Notes: generated by a model not told the origin, from the sequence alone. A stretch of 15,364 nt of DNA from Spirochaetaceae bacterium (GCA_031258335.1 JAIRMY010000109.1:1-15364); one strand, 5' to 3'. Shown: positions 1-4,731, counted from the first letter of the stretch. Numbers and translations are program-made.

Positions 1-330
1 ACTTATTCTACGGAGAGCGTTGTATATATCAAGTTTTCCCGCCTTTTTGTCGCTTTTTAGTATCAAGAGGCTTTCGATTATATACATGGGATTTGAGTCA
101 AGCAGCCGGCGCGTCATATCTATCTCCGGTAGCGGTTTAACCGTCAACGCCGCAGCGGCGCCTGATGCGTCCTGCGTTTTTTCCGATGCTCGTATTGAGC
201 GGGAATAACCGCCGTCCCGTGCGCTCGCAAATATTGCTTTGTTTGTACCCGGAAAAAGTTCTTCCAATGAGCGTCCTTCCCCGTACAAAAAACCGGATAA
301 AAACAATAAAAACCAAAATATATATTTCAA
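1..330 (-). CDS. Secreted hypothetical protein, N-terminal part (cut by window edge)
   Basis: Not in frame with any obvious longer ORF; I read it from a TTG codon at 330-328. An AGGG lies 8 nt upstream at 339-342, and an in-frame TAA at 352-354 blocks any earlier start. The reading frame stays open for exactly 110 codons to the window edge. It begins with a lysine and a hydrophobic stretch (KYIFWFLLFLSGFLYG), a typical signal peptide, so the product is probably exported. The mature part starts about residue 20 and contains PLPEIDMTRRLLDSNPMYII. I do not recognise the family with confidence. It follows wbaP by about 30 bp on the same strand, so co-transcription is likely. Its function cannot be inferred from the visible part. 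Confidence 0.72.
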   Translation of the reverse strand, partial: MKYIFWFLLFLSGFLYGEGRSLEELFPGTNKAIFASARDGGYSRSIRASEKTQDASGAAAALTVKPLPEIDMTRRLLDSNPMYIIESLLILKSDKKAGKLDIYNALRRIS

Positions 331-360
331 TTTATCAACCCTGGCATCTTTTTATAAAAT

Positions 361-1803
361 CTAGTACGCGCCCTTGTGCCGCAGCACCGCGCCTACCGTT
401 CTGTACAGTATCCACAGATCCAGCCATATAGACCAGCTTTGCAGATAGTACGTATCAAAAGAAACTCTGTCCTTGTAATTAGTATCGGAACGCCCCGAGA
501 CTTGCCAAAGTCCCGTGATGCCGGGTTTTACGGAAAATATACGCCCAAAATCATCGCCGTATTTTTTTATTTCATCTTCTACGATGGGGCGCGGCCCCAC
601 TAGGCTCATGTCGCCTTTTAACACGTTTATAAGCTGAGGGAATTCGTCAAGGCTGGTCTTTCGCAGAAAAGCGCCAAACTTTGTAACGCGAGGGTCGTTC
701 TTTAGCTTCTGTCCCGCCTCCCATTCAAGCCGCGCATCCTCGCTACTTTCCAACAGTTTTTTTAGCCGCTCCTCGGCATCTTCCGTCATCGTCCTGAATT
801 TGTACGCCTTAAAGCGCCTGCCGTTTTGACCTACACGGGTCTGCGCGTAAAGCGCCTTTCCCGGCGAACTCAAACGCACGGCAAGCGCCGTGAGCAGCAG
901 GAACGGCAGTATTACAAGCCCGCCGCATATCACGATAACCAGGTCCAAACCCCTTTTTATCGCCAAATTCCAGCGCATTTTAAGCCGTTGCGTCGTTGCA
1001 AGCCCCAGTATGCCGTCAAAGTCCCGCGCCGACATCCACATATTCATCATCCCGAAGAAGTCCGGTATCAGCACGGTATACCTGAAAGCCGAGACGGAAT
1101 AGTTTAACAGCGACACGAGGTCTTTCCGTTTAAGATGATGCATCGCCACTATGGCAACTTTTATCCTGAAGCGTTTCGCTATCTCAGGTCCAAGCGATGT
1201 ATCATGGATTATTGGGACATTCCGGTAACAGTCGCCGGATTCGGCGTTATCGTCGAGGATTAAAACCGGCGCGTATCCCAGCGAGTGGTTATTCAAGAGT
1301 TTATCGGTGATAAGCCGTCCGGTTTCTCCTCCGCCGTATATCACGGCGGGGATTCCGCCCAGCGTGCTTTTGCTTATCACGCTGCGTACCAGACTGCGGC
1401 AAATGAGTATTATCAGCGTTGAAAATGCACATCCCAAAAAAAACGCCGCCGAGATTTCATCAAGCGCCTTGTCGTTAATGAAGCGGGACAGTATCACGCC
1501 GCCGTGGGACATCAGGCTGGCAATGAATATACGCCGCAGTTCTTCCGCCGGAGCAAGCGAAGCACCCGGATACAGACCTGAAACCTGAAATATGAGTATG
1601 AATACCGGCAGATAGGGCCAGTAGGTAACGAAGGAACGGAAATTTATCGCTTCGGGGTCGTACAGGTTTACCCAGAAAAACCCCGCCCCAAAAGAAAGCA
1701 TGACCCCAGCAAGGTCGGCGATTATCATAGCGGAGGAGGTAAACGCCGAACTCGTGCTTGTAAAACTTTTCCTGTAGCGTTTTTCAAAGTTATCCAGCGT
1801 CAT
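361..1803 (-). CDS. wbaP: Undecaprenyl-phosphate sugar phosphotransferase (WbaP-type, polyprenyl glycosylphosphotransferase)
   Basis: This membrane enzyme transfers a sugar phosphate, often galactose-1-P, from a UDP-sugar to undecaprenyl phosphate and so starts assembly of a polysaccharide repeat unit. The 480-residue product has the WbaP plan. Hydrophobic helices fill roughly residues 20-120, a Rossmann-like segment follows (AVIYGGGETGR), then a re-entrant helix and the C-terminal catalytic domain. That domain shows KAYKFRTM, the DEFPQLINVLKGDMSLVGPRP region, PGITGLWQVSGRSD and a terminal HKGAY, all hallmarks of the bacterial sugar transferase family. The ORF is open to a TTG at 1860, but I chose ATG 1803 because a TTGAAA/GATAAT promoter ends 6 nt before it; E. 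coli-type WbaP proteins are of similar length. The sugar specificity is inferred from overall architecture only. Confidence 0.9.
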   Translation of the reverse strand: MTLDNFEKRYRKSFTSTSSAFTSSAMIIADLAGVMLSFGAGFFWVNLYDPEAINFRSFVTYWPYLPVFILIFQVSGLYPGASLAPAEELRRIFIASLMSHGGVILSRFINDKALDEISAAFFLGCAFSTLIILICRSLVRSVISKSTLGGIPAVIYGGGETGRLITDKLLNNHSLGYAPVLILDDNAESGDCYRNVPIIHDTSLGPEIAKRFRIKVAIVAMHHLKRKDLVSLLNYSVSAFRYTVLIPDFFGMMNMWMSARDFDGILGLATTQRLKMRWNLAIKRGLDLVIVICGGLVILPFLLLTALAVRLSSPGKALYAQTRVGQNGRRFKAYKFRTMTEDAEERLKKLLESSEDARLEWEAGQKLKNDPRVTKFGAFLRKTSLDEFPQLINVLKGDMSLVGPRPIVEDEIKKYGDDFGRIFSVKPGITGLWQVSGRSDTNYKDRVSFDTYYLQSWSIWLDLWILYRTVGAVLRHKGAY

Positions 1804-1809
1804 ACCCCC

Positions 1810-1838
1810 ATTATCCGCCATCCCCCCCATTTTTTCAA
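1810..1838 (-). promoter_or_regulatory. Predicted sigma-70 promoter of wbaP, apparently leaderless
   Basis: On the minus strand TTGAAA (1838-1833) and GATAAT (1815-1810) are separated by 17 bp. The -10 ends 6 nt before ATG 1803, so the expected transcription start is the A of the start codon. There is no useful Shine-Dalgarno for this ATG. The poly-G tract between the boxes could affect spacing. This is a sequence match only. Confidence 0.5.
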
Positions 1839-1858
1839 CCAGTCCTGCCGCGGATGTC

Positions 1859-1888
1859 AAGCCAAAGTAGAAATGTCCCCTTTGGCTT
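1859..1888. repeat. 9-bp perfect inverted repeat upstream of wbaP
   Basis: AAGCCAAAG (1859-1867) and CTTTGGCTT (1880-1888) form a perfect 9-bp stem around a 12-nt loop. The structure marks the left edge of the accessory island, 56 bp upstream of the chosen wbaP start. It overlaps the TTG codon at the far 5' end of the open frame, which argues against translation starting there. No T-run follows on either strand, so it is not a clear terminator. Confidence 0.55.
1868..1885. repeat. Left copy of an 18-bp direct repeat bounding the accessory island
   Basis: TAGAAATGTCCCCTTTGG here matches TAGAAATGACCCCTATGG at 2955-2972 at 16 of 18 positions, in the same orientation about 1.09 kb apart. A related TGATAATGTCCCC lies at 2930-2942. 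The second copy sits next to a transposase remnant, so these may be insertion-sequence ends; this is inference. Confidence 0.5.
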
Positions 1889-1899
1889 TAGGTCAGGCG

Positions 1900-1926
1900 G
1901 TCAGGTGTGCCGCTGGCACACCTGAC
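1900..1926. repeat. Perfect 12-bp stem hairpin, 3-nt loop
   Basis: GTCAGGTGTGCC (1900-1911), loop GCT, GGCACACCTGAC (1915-1926). The stem is perfect. It is preceded by the direct duplication GGTCAGG-C-GGTCAGG (1891-1905). No T-tract follows on the plus strand and none precedes it usefully on the minus strand, so I call it an inverted repeat rather than a terminator. Confidence 0.7.
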
Positions 1927-1954
1927 ACGCGGGGGACAATCGCTAATTGCGCAA

Positions 1955-2020
1955 GGGATAGAAGCGGAATTAAGCCGTCCGGCGCGAAGCGCCAAACGGC
2001 TTAATTGGAGCGGATAGCCC
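1955..2020. other. Structured element: stem-loop with symmetric GCGGA/GATAG internal loop
   Basis: A central hairpin, ATTAAGCCGT-CC-GGCGC, loop GAA, GCGCC-AA-ACGGCTTAAT (1969-2005), has 10-bp and 5-bp helices separated by a CC/AA internal loop. It is flanked by GGGATAGAAGCGG (1955-1967) and GGAGCGGATAGCCC (2007-2020). The outer GGG and CCC can close the structure around a large internal loop that repeats the words GCGGA and GATAG. The design looks like a conserved RNA or a mobile palindromic element rather than chance. I cannot name a family with confidence. It lies directly upstream of the attC-like repeat. Confidence 0.5.
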
Positions 2021-2022
2021 GA

Positions 2023-2110
2023 CCCCGCCCAGCGCCTAACAAACTGAGTAAAGGAATATGACGGCGTATATGCGGCGTTCAACGGATTGAATGTTAGGCG
2101 CTGGGCGGGG
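2023..2110. repeat. attC-like long inverted repeat (19-bp arms)
   Basis: CCCCGCCCAGCGCCTAACA (2023-2041) and TGTTAGGCGCTGGGCGGGG (2092-2110) are perfectly complementary around a 50-nt loop. Within the arms, GCCTAAC (2034-2040) fits the integron R'' core RYYYAAC, and GTTAGGC (2093-2099) fits the R' core GTTRRRY. The core-to-core length is 66 bp, within the usual attC range. Inner L''/L' boxes are not convincing by eye. No integrase gene is present in the window. Confidence 0.45.
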
Positions 2111-2226
2111 ATGCGCCCATAGGTGGAGAGGCGGGCCGCCACGAGTTCGAGAAGGACGGCAAGCGCTATGTCGAGTTCGTGCTCACCTCGCAGGAAGTGG
2201 TACGCATGATAAAGGAAACAGCATAG
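2098..2226 (+). pseudogene. 3' fragment of an unrecognised plus-strand gene (truncated at the attC-like repeat)
   Basis: An open frame from 2098 (an in-frame TAG lies at 2095-2097) to the TAG at 2224-2226 encodes about 42 residues, including HEFEKDGKRYVEFVLTSQEV and ending in MIKETA. The composition looks like the C-terminal end of a real protein. There is no start codon before the coding-like sequence, and it begins inside the right arm of the inverted repeat, so the gene is probably cut there. I do not recognise the family; the small, overlapping gene style is reminiscent of phage structural genes, but this is a guess. Confidence 0.4.
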
Positions 2227-2345
2227 ACTACGCGAAAATCGAACCCGAAGCTATCGAAGGCAAATGGAGCGTTACGACGGGCGCGGCGGTCATCACTAGG
2301 CGGCGGATTAACGCCCCGCGGTTTGAACGGCGGGACTACTGGTGA
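2223..2345 (+). pseudogene. Small protein remnant (about 40 residues), ATG start apparently replaced by ATA
   Basis: The frame reads DYAKIEPEAIEGKWS and ends RRDYW before TGA 2343-2345, directly followed by a strong terminator. The coding-like part starts at ATA 2223-2225, which overlaps the TAG of the preceding fragment. An AAGGA at 2213-2217 lies at ordinary distance before that ATA. The arrangement suggests a translationally coupled downstream gene whose start codon was lost, or which uses a non-canonical start. A longer reading of the same frame from an ATG near 2091 passes through the repeat arm and is less credible. The function is unknown. Confidence 0.4.
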
Positions 2346-2359
2346 CTAGCGATTAAAGC

Positions 2360-2393
2360 AACCGCCCTCCCCTGCGGGGAGGGCGGTTTTGTT
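2360..2393 (+). terminator. Rho-independent terminator
   Basis: CCGCCCTCCCC (2362-2372), loop TGC, GGGGAGGGCGG (2376-2386), extended by AA/TT to a 13-bp stem and followed by TTTTGTT. It lies 15 bp after the stop of the small plus-strand remnant, so it most likely ended that transcript. The minus-strand side lacks a comparable T-run. Confidence 0.85.
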
Positions 2394-2502
2394 CGGCGGG
2401 TGGTTTTACTGCTACGCCGTGAAAACGAATTTATGCGGGGCGGGGACAAGTGCGGAACGTTATACGCCATTTGCGCAAATTATGTATAAAAAATCATACA
2501 AT

Positions 2503-2537
2503 GAGCCTCCCCGCCGCAAGCGGCGGGGTATTAAACC
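2503..2537 (+). repeat. Dispersed hairpin repeat, copy 1
   Basis: CCCCGCCG (2509-2516), loop CAAG, CGGCGGGG (2521-2528), followed by TATTAAACC. The 17 bases CGGCGGGGTATTAAACC (2521-2537) recur exactly, in inverse orientation, at 8957-8973, and the upstream TGAGCC is shared too. It lacks a T-tract, so it is not a terminator. It resembles the end hairpins of small transposable elements. Confidence 0.55.
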
Positions 2538-2558
2538 CCAAGGCAGAATAAAAGATAC

Positions 2559-2586
2559 TTGAAATTTTAATAAAAATGAATAAAAT
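2559..2586 (+). promoter_or_regulatory. Predicted promoter of the cassette ORF
   Basis: TTGAAA (2559-2564), 16-bp spacer, TAAAAT (2581-2586). The expected start near 2593 leaves a short leader with AGGTGG (2594-2599) and ATG 2609 at ordinary spacing. It also rules out the upstream ATG at 2576, which would lie before the transcription start. The AT-rich context makes chance matches easier. Confidence 0.4.
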
Positions 2587-2608
2587 AAACAAAAGGTGGT
2601 TGAACATT

Positions 2609-2842
2609 ATGGGAATGAAATTTTTAAGAATTTATGTTGAAAATTCTGTTGTCGGTGGTTATTTTGATGATGAATTTAAAGAACACACTCGAAAACTTTT
2701 TGACTGTGTAAAGTTTAAGTATGAATTACAGGAAAAATTATTAAAGAAAAGCGGGGCAAGAAATTTACGTGAGTATGTAAATTATGCAAATAAAATTTAC
2801 CAGAAATCAACATTACATAAAATAAAAGAAAAAGTAATGTAA
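2609..2842 (+). CDS. Small PIN-like / antitoxin-like hybrid protein
   Basis: A 77-residue product starting at ATG 2609, chosen because AGGTGG lies 9 nt upstream; an ATG at 2576 is in frame but has no ribosome binding site. The first 25 or so residues (MKFLRIYVENSVVGGYFDDE) resemble the first strand of PIN-domain toxins, where an acidic residue normally follows the strand (YVDTS); here it is YVENS. The rest (FDCVKFKYELQEKLLKKSG onward) resembles small antitoxin-type partners instead of the remainder of a PIN domain, which is normally about 130 residues. It may therefore be a deletion fusion of a toxin-antitoxin pair and without nuclease activity. The family assignments are from memory of sequence style. 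Confidence 0.5.
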   Translation: MGMKFLRIYVENSVVGGYFDDEFKEHTRKLFDCVKFKYELQEKLLKKSGARNLREYVNYANKIYQKSTLHKIKEKVM

Positions 2843-2954
2843 AAGCGCAAACGGCGTATAACAGGCTGTTCACGCTTCGCCCGGCCGTTGGCGGGCTCGG
2901 CGTACGAAAAACGCAGTGTTGAACCAACATGATAATGTCCCCTTATTAACAATT

Positions 2955-2972
2955 TAGAAATGACCCCTATGG
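2955..2972. repeat. Right copy of the 18-bp direct repeat bounding the island
   Basis: TAGAAATGACCCCTATGG, 16 of 18 identical to 1868-1885, same orientation. It lies just beyond the last transposase-like codons on the minus strand and could be an insertion-sequence terminus. Confidence 0.45.
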
Positions 2973-2991
2973 TAAGATAAAGGCAGGAGGA

Positions 2992-3102
2992 GCCAATGGC
3001 CGGAAAATTACCAATAAGCCCCATGATTTCCGCCAGTTTCCCGGCGAGTATCAATCCGCCTTTACTTTCTATCCGTTCTTTGGTAATATCAATTTCTAAC
3101 AT
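2992..3102 (-). pseudogene. 5' fragment of a transposase gene (DDE, possibly IS1380-like)
   Basis: ATG 3102-3100 follows AAGGAG at ordinary spacing and starts MLEIDITKERIESKGGLILA, continuing to KLAEIMGLIGNFPAIG. This looks like the N-terminal segment of DDE transposases, in which such a lead (strand, GG, KL..IGL) precedes the catalytic domain. Similarity ends near codon 37; the frame stays open to 2797 but runs into the attC-like region and the opposing ORF, with no DDE motifs. So only the gene's beginning, with its promoter, survives, probably after a deletion joined it to the island. The exact IS family is uncertain. Confidence 0.5.
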
Positions 3103-3169
3103 ACCTGTACTCCTTCAGTGTTTTGATGTTATCACAAAACTATTATACCACAAGATGGCAGGTATGTTA
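3097..3169. repeat. 11-bp inverted repeat spanning the transposase promoter and start codon
   Basis: TAACATACCTG (3097-3107) covers the start codon, and CAGGTATGTTA (3159-3169) lies upstream of the -10 box. The arms are perfectly complementary with a 51-bp interval that contains the -10 and the ribosome binding site. The placement suits an operator bound by the transposase, or an IS terminal repeat; both are inference. Confidence 0.55.
3142..3150 (-). promoter_or_regulatory. Extended -10 promoter of the transposase fragment
   Basis: The minus strand reads TGGTATAAT (3150-3142), a perfect extended -10. No good TTGACA lies 16-18 bp upstream. The predicted start near 3135 gives a leader of about 33 nt with AAGGAG before ATG 3102. 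Confidence 0.55.
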
Positions 3170-3350
3170 TACTAAGACTCTTCATTAATTTTATCTTTAA
3201 CCCGATGGGTTGCCCTGTCTTTACTGTAATTCTTTTTGGTATAAGGAATTAGCTGATTCCCTGTACGGATTCAGGAATCCTGTAAGCAAAAGTGTATTCC
3301 CTTGCGCGGGAGAGTTCCGCGGCATCGCGGACTGGGCGGCGATGCCGAGC
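3170..3350. other. Intergenic stretch downstream of truB with several small hairpins
   Basis: No gene is supported here. It holds AACCC-GAT-GGGTT (3199-3211), GGAAT-TAGCTG-ATTCC (3245-3260), the near palindrome GGATTC-AG-GAATCC (3267-3280), and GGCATCGC (3321-3328) paired with GCGATGCC (3339-3346). The last begins 5 nt after the truB stop on the minus strand and could stabilise the 3' end, but no U-tract follows. The two middle hairpins share GGAATC words and can pair alternatively. Confidence 0.5.
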
Positions 3351-4289
3351 CTAAAACACAAACGCATAGCGCCATGAACTATACGAGCCGGAGGGGGGTC
3401 GCCTTTCAAGCAGCGTGATGAAGCTGTCCCGGCAAAAGACGGCGGCGCGGGGAGCGGATGCCTCGATAGGGGGTAAGTCTTTACCCAAAGGCTTGCCGCA
3501 CCGCATCGCGGCGGCGATTTTTTCGTCAACTTCGCGGACGGGAATAGATAAGGCGTCAAAGATACGCCTGTCTATGGGGAGCAGCGCGTTTATTACCTCA
3601 TCATGGTCGGGCGGCGAGTCCGGCTTCAAATCGAGGGCATCCGGCAGCAAAAACGCGCCCACCCGGGTCCGCGTAAGCCCGGCAAGATGTGCCCTGGAAC
3701 CAGCCGCGATGGCTATATCACGGGCAAGGGAGCGTATATAAGTCCCCGAGGAACAGTGAACAGAGAGTCTTGCAAACGGAGGATCGTAGGCGGAGAGATA
3801 AAGCTCGTGTACAGTTACCGGGCGCGGCTTGATTTCCACAAGTGTACCTGCGCGGGCAAGCTTGTAGGCGCGTTTACCGCCCAGATGTATTGCCGAAAAT
3901 AGGGGCGGCACCTGCATTATATCACCGCGAAACCTGTCCAAAACAGCTTCCAGCGTGTCTTTGGAGGGAATACCGGCTTCGGCAACCACGCGGCCTTCCG
4001 GGTCAAGGGTATCCGTTTCCGTGCCAAGCCTTACGAGCGCCTCGTAATGCTTGCCACAATTTGTAAAGTACGGTGAGAGTTTAAGCGCCCTGCCTGTAAG
4101 AACGAGCAGGAGGCCGTCCGCGAATTTATCAAGGGTGCCTGTGTGTCCAACCTTCCCGCACCCGAGCGCTTTTTTTACCGGCGACAGAGCGGCAAATGAG
4201 GTGATACCAGTGGGTTTATTGAGAAGAAGAAGCGCGTCGTGTGGGCTAGAAATTGAGCGTGTCACCGCCGTTTGGCCATAAAACGTCAA
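3351..4289 (-). CDS. truB: tRNA pseudouridine(55) synthase TruB
   Basis: TruB isomerises U55 in the T-loop of tRNAs. The 312-residue ORF shows the N-terminal LLLNKPTGITSF, the catalytic-loop motif VGHTGTLDKFADG with the nucleophilic Asp (residue 54 of this reading), RFRGDIMQVPPLFSAIHLGGKRAY, and the later CSSGTYIRSLARDIA, all characteristic of TruB. The length fits the family. The start is uncertain. TTG 4289 has AGGA only 3 nt away, and GTG 4265 (giving 304 residues) is an alternative without a clear Shine-Dalgarno; both lie inside the 3' end of flgM, so translation is probably coupled. It is the last gene of the rsmI-flgM-truB run; rpsO, a frequent TruB neighbour, is absent. Confidence 0.95.
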   Translation of the reverse strand: MTFYGQTAVTRSISSPHDALLLLNKPTGITSFAALSPVKKALGCGKVGHTGTLDKFADGLLLVLTGRALKLSPYFTNCGKHYEALVRLGTETDTLDPEGRVVAEAGIPSKDTLEAVLDRFRGDIMQVPPLFSAIHLGGKRAYKLARAGTLVEIKPRPVTVHELYLSAYDPPFARLSVHCSSGTYIRSLARDIAIAAGSRAHLAGLTRTRVGAFLLPDALDLKPDSPPDHDEVINALLPIDRRIFDALSIPVREVDEKIAAAMRCGKPLGKDLPPIEASAPRAAVFCRDSFITLLERRPPSGSYSSWRYAFVF

Positions 4290-4557
4290 TTATCCTATCG
4301 GCCGTATCGTTCAACAGTATATCGTTGATGTAAGCAGGATCGTTTATCTTGCCTTTTAACTCGGCAACGCGGTCGGCGCGTATATCCGGCGCGGCGGAAA
4401 CAAGTTCTATAGCGTTAAGCCAATCCGCTTTTCTCCGCGCTTCTGTAGAGATAACAACCGTAACACCGGTTTTGGCAGTTTTATTCGCCGGATCGTTCCG
4501 TTTATTTTCGCTAACGGGCCGGGTTGGTTCTATTGGGACTGTCCTTCCGATTGTCAT
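4246..4557 (-). CDS. flgM: Anti-sigma-28 factor FlgM
   Basis: FlgM binds sigma-28 (FliA) and holds back late flagellar genes until the hook is complete, after which it is exported. The product has 103 residues, close to the usual 90-110. The first 35 residues are polar and probably disordered, as in known FlgM. The C-terminal two thirds carry the signature: VVISTEARRKADWLNAIEL, then SAAPDIRADRVAELKGKIND, then YINDILLNDTADRIIDVL. ATG 4557 follows AGGA by 7 nt. The gene sits behind a predicted sigma-28 promoter, overlaps truB at its 3' end and lies 45 bp after a 42-codon ORF. In many bacteria flgM is transcribed from both an upstream promoter and a sigma-28 promoter; that fits here. Confidence 0.9.
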   Translation of the reverse strand: MTIGRTVPIEPTRPVSENKRNDPANKTAKTGVTVVISTEARRKADWLNAIELVSAAPDIRADRVAELKGKINDPAYINDILLNDTADRIIDVLWPNGGDTLNF

Positions 4558-4579
4558 ATCAAAATCCTACCTACATCAA

Positions 4580-4606
4580 TTATCGGCAAAAACCAACAAT
4601 TATTAA
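4580..4606 (-). promoter_or_regulatory. Predicted sigma-28 (FliA) promoter of flgM
   Basis: The minus strand has GCCGATAA (4587-4580), identical to the sigma-28 -10 consensus, preceded by TTAA (4606-4603) exactly 15 nt upstream; the consensus is TAAA-N15-GCCGATAA. The expected start near 4573 leaves a leader of about 16 nt with AGGA before ATG 4557. The match and the identity of the downstream gene support each other. Confidence 0.72.
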
Positions 4607-4731
4607 ATAAAATAAGGTCTCGTACAGCAAGCAAACCACCACAGGACAGTCCTGCCGTAGTTAAGCGTATCAAAAAACTTCTGATAAAACAGCCCCCTTA
4701 CGCCCCTATCAGGCTCGGCAAAGGCCCTCAT
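4603..4731 (-). CDS. 42-residue small protein translationally coupled to rsmI
   Basis: ATG 4731-4729 overlaps the TGA of rsmI as ATGA, the typical sign of translational coupling. The frame runs 42 codons to TAA 4605-4603. The sequence begins MRAFAEPDRGVRGLF and continues through FFDTLNYGRTVLWWFACC to end TRPYFI. It is aromatic-rich in the second half, with a possible short amphipathic or membrane-associated segment. I know no family. Evidence that it is a gene is the coupling, the absence of another use for this 170-bp gap, and its end exactly where the sigma-28 promoter begins. It could still be a chance ORF; no independent Shine-Dalgarno is seen. Confidence 0.5.
   Translation of the reverse strand: MRAFAEPDRGVRGLFYQKFFDTLNYGRTVLWWFACCTRPYFI

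Larger units (their letters stand above)
2459..2924 (+). mobile_element. Candidate integron-like gene cassette with its own attC-like site
   Basis: GTTATACGCCATTTGCGC (2459-2476) at the left end is complementary at 17 of 18 positions to GCGCAAACGGCGTATAAC (2845-2862) just after the single ORF. The candidate attC runs 2856-2924: GTATAAC at its left, an imperfect hairpin rich in GCCC/GGGC, and GTTGAAC (2918-2924), which fits GTTRRRY. This is the plan of an integron cassette, in which the first bases after the crossover pair with the left side of the attC. GTATAAC deviates from RYYYAAC at one position. The unit is markedly AT-rich compared with its surroundings. No complete attC is seen to the left of 2459 and no integrase is in the window, so the call is tentative. 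Confidence 0.4.

Noticed and set aside
1804..1860. Extended wbaP start at TTG 1860 or the in-frame ATGs at 1830 and 1821
   Set aside because: The TTG lies inside a perfect hairpin without ribosome binding site, the extra residues are glycine/methionine-rich, and the predicted promoter lies within this stretch.
1888..2142. 84-codon minus-strand ORF across the repeat region
   Set aside because: It spans three strong inverted repeats, lacks a ribosome binding site, and its composition follows the palindromes; it is best explained as a by-product of GC-rich repeats.
2340..2465. A complete attC site ending at GTTATAC 2459-2465
   Set aside because: No GTATAAC or RYYYAAC partner with a paired interior is found 55-140 bp upstream, and a terminator occupies the space. 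Only the cassette-end complementarity supports the left boundary.
3321..3346. Rho-independent terminator after truB
   Set aside because: The 8-bp stem is perfect but has a 10-nt loop and no U-tract follows on the minus strand.
4639..4652. Palindrome CAGGACAGTCCTG as an operator before flgM
   Set aside because: It falls inside the 42-codon ORF and upstream of the predicted flgM promoter; a single short palindrome is weak evidence for regulation.
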